Below, piece after piece: positions 1 through 7,893 of a DNA stretch of 64,000 bases; position 1 is the first letter of the stretch, and each line of letters opens with the position of its first letter. This stretch comes from VKMB-3413 sp041027365 (GTDB lineage Bacteria; Pseudomonadota; Alphaproteobacteria; Rhizobiales; Rhizobiaceae). Under the pieces are notes generated by a model. The model ran no database searches and was not told the origin of the DNA. It was given only the letters and a program-made list of their open reading frames with translations. The position numbers were made by a program, and so were the translations under genes. The stretch covers positions 186,001-250,000 of the forward strand of contig NZ_JBFTEH010000007.1 in the NCBI RefSeq assembly GCF_041027365.1, given 5' to 3'.

Positions 1-1
1 C

Positions 2-283
2 ACCGGCGAGAGCTATGAGGGCGGGCAATCGCGCACCGGGCCGATGCTGATCGGGCTGCTCGCGACCGTCTACGGCCTGTGGCTCGTCTATGCAGCCGGC
101 CCCGCCTACCTCTTCATGTGCGCGCTTCTCTATGCCGTCGGCGTGCCGCTCTACGTCTACGCCCGCAGCGAGCGCAAGGAACGCGCCTTCACGGCCGCCG
201 AGGCCGTCATCGCTCTGGCCCTCGTCGCGGTCGGCCTCTTCGCCGCCTACGAGATGTGGACCGGCGCCGTCAGCCCTCTGTGA
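2..283 (+). CDS. arcD: Arginine/ornithine antiporter, C-terminal part (partial)
   Basis: The frame is open from the left edge of the window, so only the last 93 residues are present. They hold two hydrophobic helices separated by a basic loop (YARSERKER) and end in a short tail, as the last two membrane spans of APC-family basic amino acid antiporters do. The family exchanges external arginine for internal ornithine across the inner membrane. The assignment rests mainly on position: arcA starts 25 bases downstream on the same strand and arcB and arcC follow. A different basic amino acid permease is possible. Confidence 0.7.
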   Translation, partial: TGESYEGGQSRTGPMLIGLLATVYGLWLVYAAGPAYLFMCALLYAVGVPLYVYARSERKERAFTAAEAVIALALVAVGLFAAYEMWTGAVSPL

Positions 284-308
284 AATCACAAAAATCCAGG
301 AAACCAAG

Positions 309-1520
309 ATGATGATGACGCTCGGCGTGCATTCCGAAGTGGGGCGGCTCCGCGAGGTGCTGATCCACCGCCCGGACCTCAGCCTTCGCCGCCTGACACC
401 GGCCAACTGCCGCTCGCTCCTGTTCGACGACGTGCTGTGGGTCAGGAAGGCCCGCCAGGAGCACGACATCCTCGCCGACACGCTGGACGAGCGCGGCGTG
501 GTGGTGCGCGATCTCGGCAAACTGCTGGCCGAGACCATGGCGCTGCCGGAAGCGCGGGCCTGGCTCCTCGACCGGCGGCTCGACCCCGACCTCGTCGGCT
601 GGGACCTCCTCGACGAACTGCGCTCCTGGCTGGACGGCATGGAGTCGGACAGTCTCGCCGCCGCGCTGATCGGCGGCATCGCCCGGGCCGAGTTGCCCTT
701 CGCTCCCGCCGGCCTCAGCGGTCTCGCGCTCGCGCCGCAGGACTTCGTGCTGCCGCCGCTGCCGAACCAGCTCTTCACCCGCGACAGTTCGTGCTGGATC
801 TATGGCGGCGTCACCGTGAACTCGATGTACTGGCCGGCACGGCGCCCGGAGGCCCTGAACGTCGAGGCGGTCTATCGATTCCATCCACGCTTTCGCGATG
901 CCGGCTTCCCCTTCCTCTCCGAACCGGCGCATGCGACGCTGGAAGGCGGCGACGTCATGCCGGTCGGCGGAGGCGTCGTCCTGATCGGCATGGGCGAGCG
1001 CACCACGCCGCAGGCGGTGAGCGCGCTGGCGAAGCGCCTCTTCGCCACCGGCATGGCGAACCGCGTCATCGCGGCGCTGATGCCGCGCGACCGCAGCTTC
1101 ATGCATCTCGACACCGTATTCACCTTCTGCGACCGCGACCTCGTCACGATGTTCCCGCCGATCGTGAACCGGCTGCGCAGCTTCTCGCTGCGGCCGGGGG
1201 ACGCCGAAGGCAGCGTCGACGTCGTCGAGGAGAGCGCGCCCTTCGTCGACGTCGTCGCGCAGGCGATGGGCCTTGCCCGGCTGCGGGTCGTGGCGACCGG
1301 TGGTGACGCCTACGAGGCCGAGCGCGAGCAGTGGGACGACGGCAACAACGTCATTGCCGTCGAGCCCGGCGTCGTCGTCGGCTACGACCGCAACGTCTAC
1401 ACCAATACGCTGCTGCGCCGCGCCGGCGTCGAGGTCATCACCATCGAGGGCGCCGAGCTCAGCCGCGGACGCGGCGGCGGCCACTGCATGACCTGCCCGC
1501 TCGTGCGCGATTCCATCTGA
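309..1520 (+). CDS. arcA: Arginine deiminase
   Basis: Hydrolyses L-arginine to L-citrulline and ammonia, the first step of the arginine deiminase (ADI) pathway; cytosolic. The protein has 403 residues, close to the usual 405-420. It starts with the family pattern GVHSEVGRLREVLIHRP, has the substrate-side motifs FTRDSS and EGGD, the HLDTVF block with an active-site histidine, and ends in GGGHCMTCP, which carries the nucleophilic cysteine. The ATG at 309 was chosen because homology begins right after it and AGGAAA lies upstream; the frame is open further 5' but that part is unrelated. Second gene of the arc operon. Operons of this kind are usually induced by oxygen limitation, but the promoter lies outside the window. 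Confidence 0.97.
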   Translation: MMMTLGVHSEVGRLREVLIHRPDLSLRRLTPANCRSLLFDDVLWVRKARQEHDILADTLDERGVVVRDLGKLLAETMALPEARAWLLDRRLDPDLVGWDLLDELRSWLDGMESDSLAAALIGGIARAELPFAPAGLSGLALAPQDFVLPPLPNQLFTRDSSCWIYGGVTVNSMYWPARRPEALNVEAVYRFHPRFRDAGFPFLSEPAHATLEGGDVMPVGGGVVLIGMGERTTPQAVSALAKRLFATGMANRVIAALMPRDRSFMHLDTVFTFCDRDLVTMFPPIVNRLRSFSLRPGDAEGSVDVVEESAPFVDVVAQAMGLARLRVVATGGDAYEAEREQWDDGNNVIAVEPGVVVGYDRNVYTNTLLRRAGVEVITIEGAELSRGRGGGHCMTCPLVRDSI

Positions 1521-1539
1521 TCATCCGGAGTTCAAGATC

Positions 1540-2541
1540 ATGCCGACCAACCTGCATGGGCGCAGCGTGCTGACGCTCGACGACCTCTCGCCCGCCGAGA
1601 TCCGCCACCTCCTGCGCCTCGCCGCCGAGCTGAAGGCAGCAAAGACCAGCGGCACCGAACAGCCGCGGCTGGCGCGCAAGAACATCGCCCTGATCTTCGA
1701 AAAGGATTCGACACGCACCCGCACCGGCTTCGAGGTCGCGGCCTATGACCAGGGCGCCCACGTGACCTATCTCGGCCCCTCCGGCAGCCACATCGGGCAC
1801 AAGGAGTCGGTCAAGGATACCGCCCGCGTGCTCGGCCGCGTCTACGACGCGATCGAGTTCCGCGGCGCCGGCCACGCGATGGTCGTCGAGCTCGCCCAAT
1901 ATGCCGGCGTCCCGGTCTATAACGGGCTGACCGACGAGTCGCATCCGACCCAGACGCTCGCCGACTTCATGACCATGCGCGAGTTCACGCACAAGCACCT
2001 GTCGGACATGACGGTGACCTTCCTCGGCGACGGCCACAACAATGTCGCGCGTTCGCTGGCCCTCGGCGCCGCCAAGGTCGGCATGGACATGCGCATCGCC
2101 GCGCCGAAAGAGCTCTGGCCGGACGCGGCCTTCGTCGAGCACCTGAAGGCGCTCGGCGCGAAGACCGGCGGCAGCCTGCTCCTCACCGACGACGTCGAGG
2201 AGGGCGTGAAGGGCGCCGACTTCCTCTACACCGACGTCTGGGTGTCGATGGGCGAGGCGGACACCGTCTGGGACGAGCGCATCAGGCTGCTCACGCCCTA
2301 CCGCGTGACGCAGGAGGCGATGCGCGCGACCGGCAATCCCTATGCCAAGTTCATGCACTGCCTGCCGGCCTTCCACAACACCGAGACCCAGGTCGGCAAG
2401 GACATCGCCGAGCGCTACGGGATCGACTGCATGGAGGTCGCCGAGGACGTGTTCGAGTCCGAAGCGTCGATCGTCTTCGACCAGGCGGAGAACCGAATGC
2501 ACACGATCAAGGCGATCCTCGTCGCCACCATCGGCGGCTGA
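1540..2541 (+). CDS. arcB: Ornithine carbamoyltransferase, catabolic
   Basis: Phosphorolyses citrulline to ornithine and carbamoyl phosphate in the ADI pathway. The 333-residue protein carries the carbamoyl-phosphate loop in EKDSTRTRTGFE, the HPTQ motif and the ornithine-binding HCLP motif, in the usual order. The length and the long N-terminal arm fit the catabolic (ArcB) type better than the shorter anabolic ArgF. Its place between arcA and arcC supports the degradative direction. It lies 19 bases after arcA and 3 bases before arcC, so one transcript is likely. Confidence 0.96.
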   Translation: MPTNLHGRSVLTLDDLSPAEIRHLLRLAAELKAAKTSGTEQPRLARKNIALIFEKDSTRTRTGFEVAAYDQGAHVTYLGPSGSHIGHKESVKDTARVLGRVYDAIEFRGAGHAMVVELAQYAGVPVYNGLTDESHPTQTLADFMTMREFTHKHLSDMTVTFLGDGHNNVARSLALGAAKVGMDMRIAAPKELWPDAAFVEHLKALGAKTGGSLLLTDDVEEGVKGADFLYTDVWVSMGEADTVWDERIRLLTPYRVTQEAMRATGNPYAKFMHCLPAFHNTETQVGKDIAERYGIDCMEVAEDVFESEASIVFDQAENRMHTIKAILVATIGG

Positions 2542-2544
2542 GCG

Positions 2545-3450
2545 ATGCGGATCGTCGTCGCCCTCGGCGGCAACGCGCTCCTTCGCCGGCACCAGCCGCT
2601 GACGGCCGAGAACCAGCGCATCAATGTGCGCCACGCCGCGCAGGCCCTCGCAGCTCTCGTGCGCGAGGGGCATTCGCTGGTCGTCACCCACGGCAACGGA
2701 CCGCAGGTCGGGCTGCTGGCGCTGCAGGCGGCGGCTGGCCCCGCCGACGGCGCCTACCCGCTCGACATCCTCGGCGCCGAGAGCGAGGGAATGATCGGCT
2801 ATCTCATCGAGCAGGAACTCGCAGGCCTCCTGCCGGGCCGCGACATCGCAACGCTGCTGACGCAGGTGAAGGTCGCGGCCGACGACCCGGCCTTCGCGCG
2901 CCCGACCAAGCCGATCGGCCCGGTCTACGACGCGGCGACGGCGAAGCGGCTTGCCGGAGAGCGCGGCTGGCAGGTCGCGCCGGACGGCGACGGCTGGCGC
3001 CGGGTCGTGGCCTCGCCGAAGCCGCTGGAAATCCTGGAAGCGCGCGTCGTCTCCCTGCTGGTCGAGCGCGGCATCATCGTCATCTGCGGCGGCGGCGGCG
3101 GGATTCCCGTCGTCACCAGGAAGGACGGCAGCCTATCCGGCGTCGAGGCGGTGATCGACAAGGACTTCGCGAGCGAGCTGCTGGCGCGCCAGCTTTGCGC
3201 CGACATGCTCCTGCTCCTGACCGACGTCGACGCGGTCTATGCGGATTTCGGCACGGAGAAGGCGCGGCGGATCGACGAGCTGTCGGCAGCGGCGACCGCC
3301 CTGGAGAGCTTCCCGCCGGGGTCGATGCGACCGAAGATTGCCGCGGCCGCTTCCTTCGCCGGAACGACCGGTCACGCAGCCGCGATCGGCCGGCTGGAAG
3401 ACGCCGCCGAGATCGTCGCCGGCCGGAAGGGAACCCGGATCAGCGGCTGA
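2545..3450 (+). CDS. arcC: Carbamate kinase
   Basis: Transfers the phosphate of carbamoyl phosphate to ADP, giving ATP, CO2 and ammonia: the energy-yielding last step of the ADI pathway. It has 301 residues, the family norm. Visible signatures are ALGGNALL at the N terminus, the THGNGPQVGL block, the glycine-rich ICGGGGGIPVV phosphate loop, the VIDKDFASELLA motif and the C-terminal GSMRPKIAAA stretch. Start codon ATG is three bases after the arcB stop, which suggests coupled translation. It is the last gene of the operon; a hairpin follows before the convergent reductase gene. Confidence 0.97.
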   Translation: MRIVVALGGNALLRRHQPLTAENQRINVRHAAQALAALVREGHSLVVTHGNGPQVGLLALQAAAGPADGAYPLDILGAESEGMIGYLIEQELAGLLPGRDIATLLTQVKVAADDPAFARPTKPIGPVYDAATAKRLAGERGWQVAPDGDGWRRVVASPKPLEILEARVVSLLVERGIIVICGGGGGIPVVTRKDGSLSGVEAVIDKDFASELLARQLCADMLLLLTDVDAVYADFGTEKARRIDELSAAATALESFPPGSMRPKIAAAASFAGTTGHAAAIGRLEDAAEIVAGRKGTRISG

Positions 3451-3497
3451 GGCGCGGAGACGAGGGTTGCATGCCGTCCAGCACGCCTACTCCTTGC

Positions 3498-3519
3498 GGG
3501 AGCCCGTTCGGGCGCTCCC
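3498..3519. terminator. Hairpin between convergent arcC and reductase genes
   Basis: GGGAGC and GCTCCC pair around a loop that can itself close CCG-TT-CGG. It lies in the 76-base gap between two convergent genes, where a two-way terminator would be expected. There is no clear T tract, so termination efficiency is uncertain. Confidence 0.4.
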
Positions 3520-3526
3520 CTCGGGC

Positions 3527-5734
3527 TCAGTAGACGTCTTCGACATATCGCCCCTCCGCTTTCAGCGCTTTGGGCGTGAGCCCCGTCGGCGCAAGGATCT
3601 CGGCCAGCGCGTCGGCGACGCCCGCCGCCATGTCGCGGCCGCCGCAGACCATCACGCGCGCCCCGCCGCGAACAAGCTGCGCGACCTGCGCAGCCTCGCC
3701 GCGCAGCGCGTCCTGCACATAGCGGGAGCGCCTTCCGCGCGAGACGGCCGTGACCAGCCGCGTCAGACGACCCTCTTCCTGCCACGCGGGCATCTCCTCG
3801 CCGTAGAAGAAGTCGCTGTCGGGATCCCGCATGCCGAAGAAGAGGTGGACGGGCCTGCGCCGCCGATTGCCGCGCACGATGCCAGCGAGCGGCCCGATGC
3901 CCGTCCCGGCGCCGATCAGGATCAGCGGCGCCCGGCCCCGCCCCGGTCGAAAGCGGGGGTTGCGGCGCAGGAAGGCGGTCACCGTGGCGCCCGGCTCCAG
4001 CGCCGTCAGCTGACCCGAACAAAGACCGCCGGGATGCTTCTTCACGACGATCTCGAGAAAGCCGTCGCGGCGGCCCGAGGCCAGCGAATAATGCCGCGGA
4101 ACCGTGCTGCCCTCCGGCAGGATGCCGATGAGGTCGCCGGCCGTGAACCGGGCAAAGCCGCACCCGGTCAGCCGCTGCAAGAGCGTTACACGCGGCAGGG
4201 CGAAGCGGAGGATCGCGGTCGGAGCCTGGACCTGCCCACCAAAGTCCCGCCGCGAGACGAGGGTCAGCGTCTCGGCTTTCGGCAGAACGGGCTGGTGCGA
4301 CAGTACGAGCCCGATGCCGAGCGCCTTTCCGAGCGCGCGACCCCAGCGGGCGAAGTCCTGCGGCGATTGGCGGTCGACTGTCTCGAAGGGGACGAGCTCT
4401 GGCCAGCCTTTCGCCTTGGCGGCTGCGGCGACTGCCTTGGCGAAGGCGCAGTATGAGGGAAAGCTGCGGTCGCCAAAGCCGAGAACCGCGAGAGGGACGT
4501 GGGACGCGCCATCGGCAGCCTGCAGCCGGTCGAGGAAGCCCTTGGCCGAGGCGGGAGCCGCGCCGTCGCCATAGGTCGCGGCGAGCAGGATGATCCGCTC
4601 GGCCCGGGTGTAGCGTTCTGGCGCGAACGCCGACATCGGGCCAACGTGGACGCTCTGCCCGGCTCCGGTCAACGCTGTGTTCAGCGTCGCCGCGAAGCCC
4701 CAGGTGCTGCCGCCCTCGCTGCCGACGAGGACGATCGTCTCCGCACGTCCTGCCGGCTGATTGCCGCGGATGCGGGGCCGCCCGCGCCGCCCGGCGAGCC
4801 AGACCAGCACGCCCGTCGCGCCCATCACGGGCACGCCGAGCGCCATGAGCCCGAGCATCAGGCCGAGCGTCGCCGCGCCCCGGCCGGTGTGCAGCATGGA
4901 GATGGTTTCCGAGACGCGCTCCCAGCCCGTGAGGTCGGCCCATGCGAGGAGCCGGCCGTCGCCCTGGTCGAGATAGCCGGTTCCCCGATCGGTCTTCATC
5001 GTGAAGACGTCGGTCCCATCCCCGGGAGGAGGAAAGCTCAGCGCACGCAGTTCGGCGACCGGCGTCTGCCGCAGAACCGGCATCCGATCGAGCGCGAACC
5101 CCGTCTCGCCGCTCACATCGGCCGGGAAGGCGGGCATGGCGCTGCCGTCGGGGAGAAGAGCGAAGGTGGAGGCCGTCATCCACAGGGCGGTGGTGGAGGA
5201 GAGGAGGAAGCCGATCACCGCGACGCGGGCGATCTCGACGTGCAGTCGGCCGGCGAGCGGCCCGCGCAGGCGGGCGAACCAGTGCCGCCAGCCGCCCGCC
5301 CGCCGGGCCACCAGCGCCGCGCCCGAAAGCGCGAGGACCAGCATCACCCCCGCGCCGCCGGCCGTGACGATCCGCCCGCCGTCCCCGAGGAACAGCGAGC
5401 GGTGGAGGTTCGTCAGCCACCGTTCGACCGGATCGGGATCGGCCGAGGCCACGCCCTCGCCCGTCGCCGGGTCGATGACGGCCGCACCCGGCATTCCCCG
5501 GTCGAACCAGTAGGCGGTGATCCGCCCGGAGGGCGCGCGGCGGATCTGCTCCACGCCCGGATGGGCCGCCTGGACACGGGAGGCCAGGATGGCCACGGTG
5601 AGGCCCGACTCCGCCTGCGGCGCGCCTATCCGCTCGGCCGCAGGAAAGATCGACAGCCCCGCACCGCTCAGGGCGAGGATGGTGATGAGCGCGAGTACCA
5701 GCAGACCGGGCCAGCGATGGAGTGCACGGATCAT
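3527..5734 (-). CDS. PepSY-TM / flavodoxin / ferredoxin-NADP reductase fusion
   Basis: About 735 residues. The N-terminal half is a PepSY-associated membrane unit: helix 1 at residues 8-30, a periplasmic segment, then further helices including one beginning RIVTAGGAGVM and one beginning AAATLGLMLG-like near residue 285; histidines in ALHRW, NLHRS, RLHVE and MLHTG sit at membrane edges and may bind heme. The C-terminal half is cytosolic: a flavodoxin-like domain (VGSEGGSTWGFA, ATYGDG), an FAD-binding barrel (RHYSLASG) and an NAD(P)-binding domain (IGAGTGIGPL, VCGGRDMA). Family knowledge predicts electron flow from NADPH through FAD and FMN to the membrane. ATG at 5734 gives the family-typical start; GTG at 5749, overlapping the upstream stop, is possible. 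Last gene of a three-gene operon. The electron acceptor is not known. Confidence 0.85.
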   Translation of the reverse strand: MIRALHRWPGLLVLALITILALSGAGLSIFPAAERIGAPQAESGLTVAILASRVQAAHPGVEQIRRAPSGRITAYWFDRGMPGAAVIDPATGEGVASADPDPVERWLTNLHRSLFLGDGGRIVTAGGAGVMLVLALSGAALVARRAGGWRHWFARLRGPLAGRLHVEIARVAVIGFLLSSTTALWMTASTFALLPDGSAMPAFPADVSGETGFALDRMPVLRQTPVAELRALSFPPPGDGTDVFTMKTDRGTGYLDQGDGRLLAWADLTGWERVSETISMLHTGRGAATLGLMLGLMALGVPVMGATGVLVWLAGRRGRPRIRGNQPAGRAETIVLVGSEGGSTWGFAATLNTALTGAGQSVHVGPMSAFAPERYTRAERIILLAATYGDGAAPASAKGFLDRLQAADGASHVPLAVLGFGDRSFPSYCAFAKAVAAAAKAKGWPELVPFETVDRQSPQDFARWGRALGKALGIGLVLSHQPVLPKAETLTLVSRRDFGGQVQAPTAILRFALPRVTLLQRLTGCGFARFTAGDLIGILPEGSTVPRHYSLASGRRDGFLEIVVKKHPGGLCSGQLTALEPGATVTAFLRRNPRFRPGRGRAPLILIGAGTGIGPLAGIVRGNRRRRPVHLFFGMRDPDSDFFYGEEMPAWQEEGRLTRLVTAVSRGRRSRYVQDALRGEAAQVAQLVRGGARVMVCGGRDMAAGVADALAEILAPTGLTPKALKAEGRYVEDVY

Positions 5735-5745
5735 TCCCTCACGCC

Positions 5746-6216
5746 TCACATGGCGTAGGCGAAGCTGGCGATGTAGCGTCGGCCGCGCACCGGCGTGCCG
5801 GCACCATCGGCCGTGAGGGGCACTGCCACCTCGTTCGGACTTTCCCGCATGTTCTCGACGGCCGCGTCGATGTGGAGCGTGTAGCCCGCATCGAACAGTG
5901 CGTCGGCGAGGTCGAGCGTGATCTCGAGCGTGCGGCCCGCTCCGACGCTGGCGCCGGTGATCCCGTTGACCTGCGCCGTATCGCCGCCGGTGGCGCGGTA
6001 CCAGTCGCTCAGATGCCGATAGTACTTCGACTTGCCGCCGGCCATCCAGAGGCTGCCGACATAGGCGCCCGACGCGTCGGTGACGTGGAGCGCGAGGTAG
6101 GCTCCGTCGCCGCCATAGTTGTTGAGGGTCGTGGTGAGCGTCACCGGCCGCGCCATTGCGAGACCGGGAAGGGTCAGCGCCGTGGTGAGAGCGAACGTTG
6201 CGAGCAGCGATTTCAT
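5746..6216 (-). CDS. DUF2271 periplasmic protein with flavinylation-like motif
   Basis: 156 residues with a cleavable signal peptide (about residues 1-22, ending LAMA). The mature part is a small predicted beta-rich domain matching DUF2271 proteins, with GSLWMAGG, the KYYRHLSDWYRA block and a C-terminal RRYIASFAY strand. Residues 84-90 read NGITGAS. The motif used by the flavin transferase ApbE is D-x-x-(S/T)-G-A-(S/T), with FMN attached to the last residue; here Asp is Asn. If functional, Ser90 would carry covalent FMN, making this a periplasmic electron carrier for the neighbouring reductase. No apbE gene is present in the window. The function is an inference from motif and context. Confidence 0.8.
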   Translation of the reverse strand: MKSLLATFALTTALTLPGLAMARPVTLTTTLNNYGGDGAYLALHVTDASGAYVGSLWMAGGKSKYYRHLSDWYRATGGDTAQVNGITGASVGAGRTLEITLDLADALFDAGYTLHIDAAVENMRESPNEVAVPLTADGAGTPVRGRRYIASFAYAM

Positions 6217-6250
6217 CGGATGCCTCCTTGTTCGAGGGCTGGGGAGCGGG

Positions 6251-6607
6251 TCATTTCACCTGCGTCCGCGGAGGCGCGCCGTTACCGAACAGGCCGTTCT
6301 GCGGCGGTGCGACGGTGCCCGCGGGCGCCGGATTGCGCGCGCTGCCGCGCCCGTCGTCGTCATCGTCCTCCTCCTCGTCGTCCTCGCCGTTGCGCCCGCT
6401 CCGCGCGCCGTCCCGCAAGCGGCGGTCGCCGTGGTCATCGTCGCTCGCCAGAACGAGCGGCGTCGCTCGCGCGCCCTCCTCCGAGCGCGCAGGGAAAGGC
6501 CGGGAATGTCCGTCGGCCGCGGTCTTCACCGCGCTCCAGGCGGGAACGCCGATGGCAACGGTCAGCGCCGTGGAGGCAACGAGTAGCGTCAGGGTGTTTT
6601 TCGTCAT
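6251..6607 (-). CDS. Exported acidic low-complexity protein
   Basis: 118 residues, not matching a family I recognise. It has a signal peptide (KNTLTLLVASTALTVAIG, cleavage near PAWSA) and a mature part dominated by Asp, Glu, Arg and Gly, including an unbroken run of about ten acidic residues followed by a Pro/Gly-rich C terminus. Such a disordered chain could be a metal-binding or docking segment. ATG at 6607 was chosen because it begins the signal peptide; AGGAGACCC lies just upstream. It is the first gene of the operon that continues into the DUF2271 gene (34 bases) and the reductase, and it lies directly downstream of operator 6652-6700. Confidence 0.65.
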   Translation of the reverse strand: MTKNTLTLLVASTALTVAIGVPAWSAVKTAADGHSRPFPARSEEGARATPLVLASDDDHGDRRLRDGARSGRNGEDDEEEDDDDDGRGSARNPAPAGTVAPPQNGLFGNGAPPRTQVK

Positions 6608-6651
6608 GGCAGGGTCTCCTTCTGTCTGCGGGGACAATCTGGAGAGCCGAC

Positions 6652-6700
6652 CTGAGGGCTTCCTGACGCGCCGGCGATTTCCGCTTCAGCTTGCCGTCAG
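6652..6700. promoter_or_regulatory. Paired operator upstream of the acidic-protein operon
   Basis: Four half-sites: CTGA at 6652 and 6663, TCAG at 6686 and 6697, each pair 11 bases apart and the two pairs facing each other. On the minus strand the promoter-distal pair reads CTGACGGCAAGCTGAAG, 15 of 17 identical to the site at 7804-7820. Eleven-base direct repeats are typical of OmpR/PhoB-family regulators. It sits 45-94 bases upstream of the gene starting at 6607. Confidence 0.7.
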
Positions 6701-6776
6701 GATGAAGAAGGCCCCGCCGGCTACGGCGAGGCCATCAGGTTGGGTGAAGGGGCTGTCGCCCCCGACATCTCGGCTG

Positions 6777-7445
6777 TCAGTCGACGTCGCCCGGTCCGGG
6801 CGCACGCTTGTCGCCGGTGACCATCGCGCGGGCGAGGTTCTCGTGGTGCCGGAAGGACGCCAGGACCACACCGCCCAGATGCAGCGCCGCGAGCAGGAGC
6901 ATCAGGTTCGCCAGCGTCTCGTGGACCTCCTTCAGCGGGCCTGCGGCCTCGCCGCGCTCGCCGTATTCGCTGCTGTCGCCGTCGTCGGCCAGGGCCGACG
7001 TCACGATGACAGGCGCGGCCGGCAGCATTGCCACCCGGTCCGGCTCCGCCATCAGCCAGCCAGTGAGGGCGCTGCCCGAGAGCGTCACCAGCAGCGCCAC
7101 GATCATCGCGGCGCCGGCCGGGTTGTGGCCAAGGTAGCGCCGCTCCCTGCCGCGGCCGGCGTCGCCGAGATAGGCGAGCGTTTCGCGAGACCCCTTGAGG
7201 AATTGGCCGAAGCGGGCGTAGCGGCTGCCGACGAGCCCCCAGACCAGCCGGAACGCCACCAGCCCGGCGACGGCATAGCCCGCGATCTCGTGCACGGGCT
7301 GCAACTCCTCCGCGGTCAGCCAGGCGGTCGCGAACGCTGCGACAAGGCTCCAGTGGAAGATGCGGATCAGAGGGTCCCAGACCCGGACCTTGCCGTTGGT
7401 CCGGGTGTTCATTTCCAATGCGTCGCGAGTTGCTGCGTCAGTCAT
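6777..7445 (-). CDS. Cytochrome b561-type di-heme membrane protein
   Basis: 222 residues from ATG 7445. Four membrane helices are visible (about residues 28-46, 53-73, 110-132 and 176-197). His31, His52, His175 and His189 are placed as the four axial ligands of two b hemes in the prokaryotic cytochrome b561 / Ni-hydrogenase b-subunit family. The start RVWDPLIRIFHW is the classic opening of that family. A charged loop (residues 155-175) separates helices 3 and 4. Such proteins pass electrons between quinol and periplasmic partners; here the partner may be the PepSY or DUF2271 protein. The start overlaps the end of the PepSY gene by 8 bases, implying translational coupling. A GTG at 7451 is an alternative start. 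Confidence 0.88.
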   Translation of the reverse strand: MTDAATRDALEMNTRTNGKVRVWDPLIRIFHWSLVAAFATAWLTAEELQPVHEIAGYAVAGLVAFRLVWGLVGSRYARFGQFLKGSRETLAYLGDAGRGRERRYLGHNPAGAAMIVALLVTLSGSALTGWLMAEPDRVAMLPAAPVIVTSALADDGDSSEYGERGEAAGPLKEVHETLANLMLLLAALHLGGVVLASFRHHENLARAMVTGDKRAPGPGDVD

Positions 7446-7752
7446 CGCCACCTCCTTCGCGATTGCGGCGCTGGCGACCGTCGTCGTGCCCGTGTTCGAC
7501 CGCGATCACTTGCAGCGTCGCCGGATGAACTCTCGCCTCGATCCGGCGTCCCTCGGCATCGCGACCGTCGATCTCGTAGCATCCGTCGTCGATCTTGATC
7601 CGGCGCACGGTCCAGCCGTTCCGCTCGGCCAGCCGGACCACGGCGTCGCGCGGCTGCCAGTCGGCCATGGGAACGAAGCAGCCGTCGTCCGCCAGCACCA
7701 CATTGGCCGGGAAGACCGTCAAGAATCCGAGGATAGTCAACGTCTTCTTCAT
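7438..7752 (-). CDS. Small periplasmic PepSY-domain protein
   Basis: 104 residues with a signal peptide (residues 1-21, cleavage before DDGC). The mature part is a single PepSY_2-like domain: DWQPRDAVVRLAERNGWTVRRIKIDDGCYEIDG followed by an EARVHPATLQV strand (quoted in part as a family pattern). Cys25 and Cys58 could form a disulfide. The C-terminal tail is His/Asp/Arg-rich. PepSY domains often regulate or scaffold partner proteins. It is the first gene of a two-gene operon with the cytochrome, diverging from the response regulator across a 141-base gap that contains the operator at 7804-7851. A role as a sensor subunit for the kinase is possible but unproven. Confidence 0.85.
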   Translation of the reverse strand: MKKTLTILGFLTVFPANVVLADDGCFVPMADWQPRDAVVRLAERNGWTVRRIKIDDGCYEIDGRDAEGRRIEARVHPATLQVIAVEHGHDDGRQRRNREGGGDD

Positions 7753-7803
7753 GAGCCAAACTCCTCGCTGCGGCCATCCCGGCGAATTTCATGCGCGGCG
7801 AGT

Positions 7804-7851
7804 CTGACGGCAGCCTGAAGGGCCTGCCCCGGTGCTTCAGCTTCGTGTCAG
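7804..7851. promoter_or_regulatory. Paired operator between the PepSY operon and the response regulator
   Basis: CTGACGGCAGCCTGAAG (7804-7820) faces CTTCAGCTTCGTGTCAG (7835-7851). Half-sites CTGA at 7804 and 7815, TCAG at 7837 and 7848: the same 11-base spacing and overall size (48 versus 49 bases) as the operator at 6652-6700. Placed in a divergent promoter region, it would allow the regulator to control both itself and the redox genes. Confidence 0.75.
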
Positions 7852-7893
7852 CCGGAGGGGCCATCTCGAACCATCGGGAACGGACAGGGCGAC

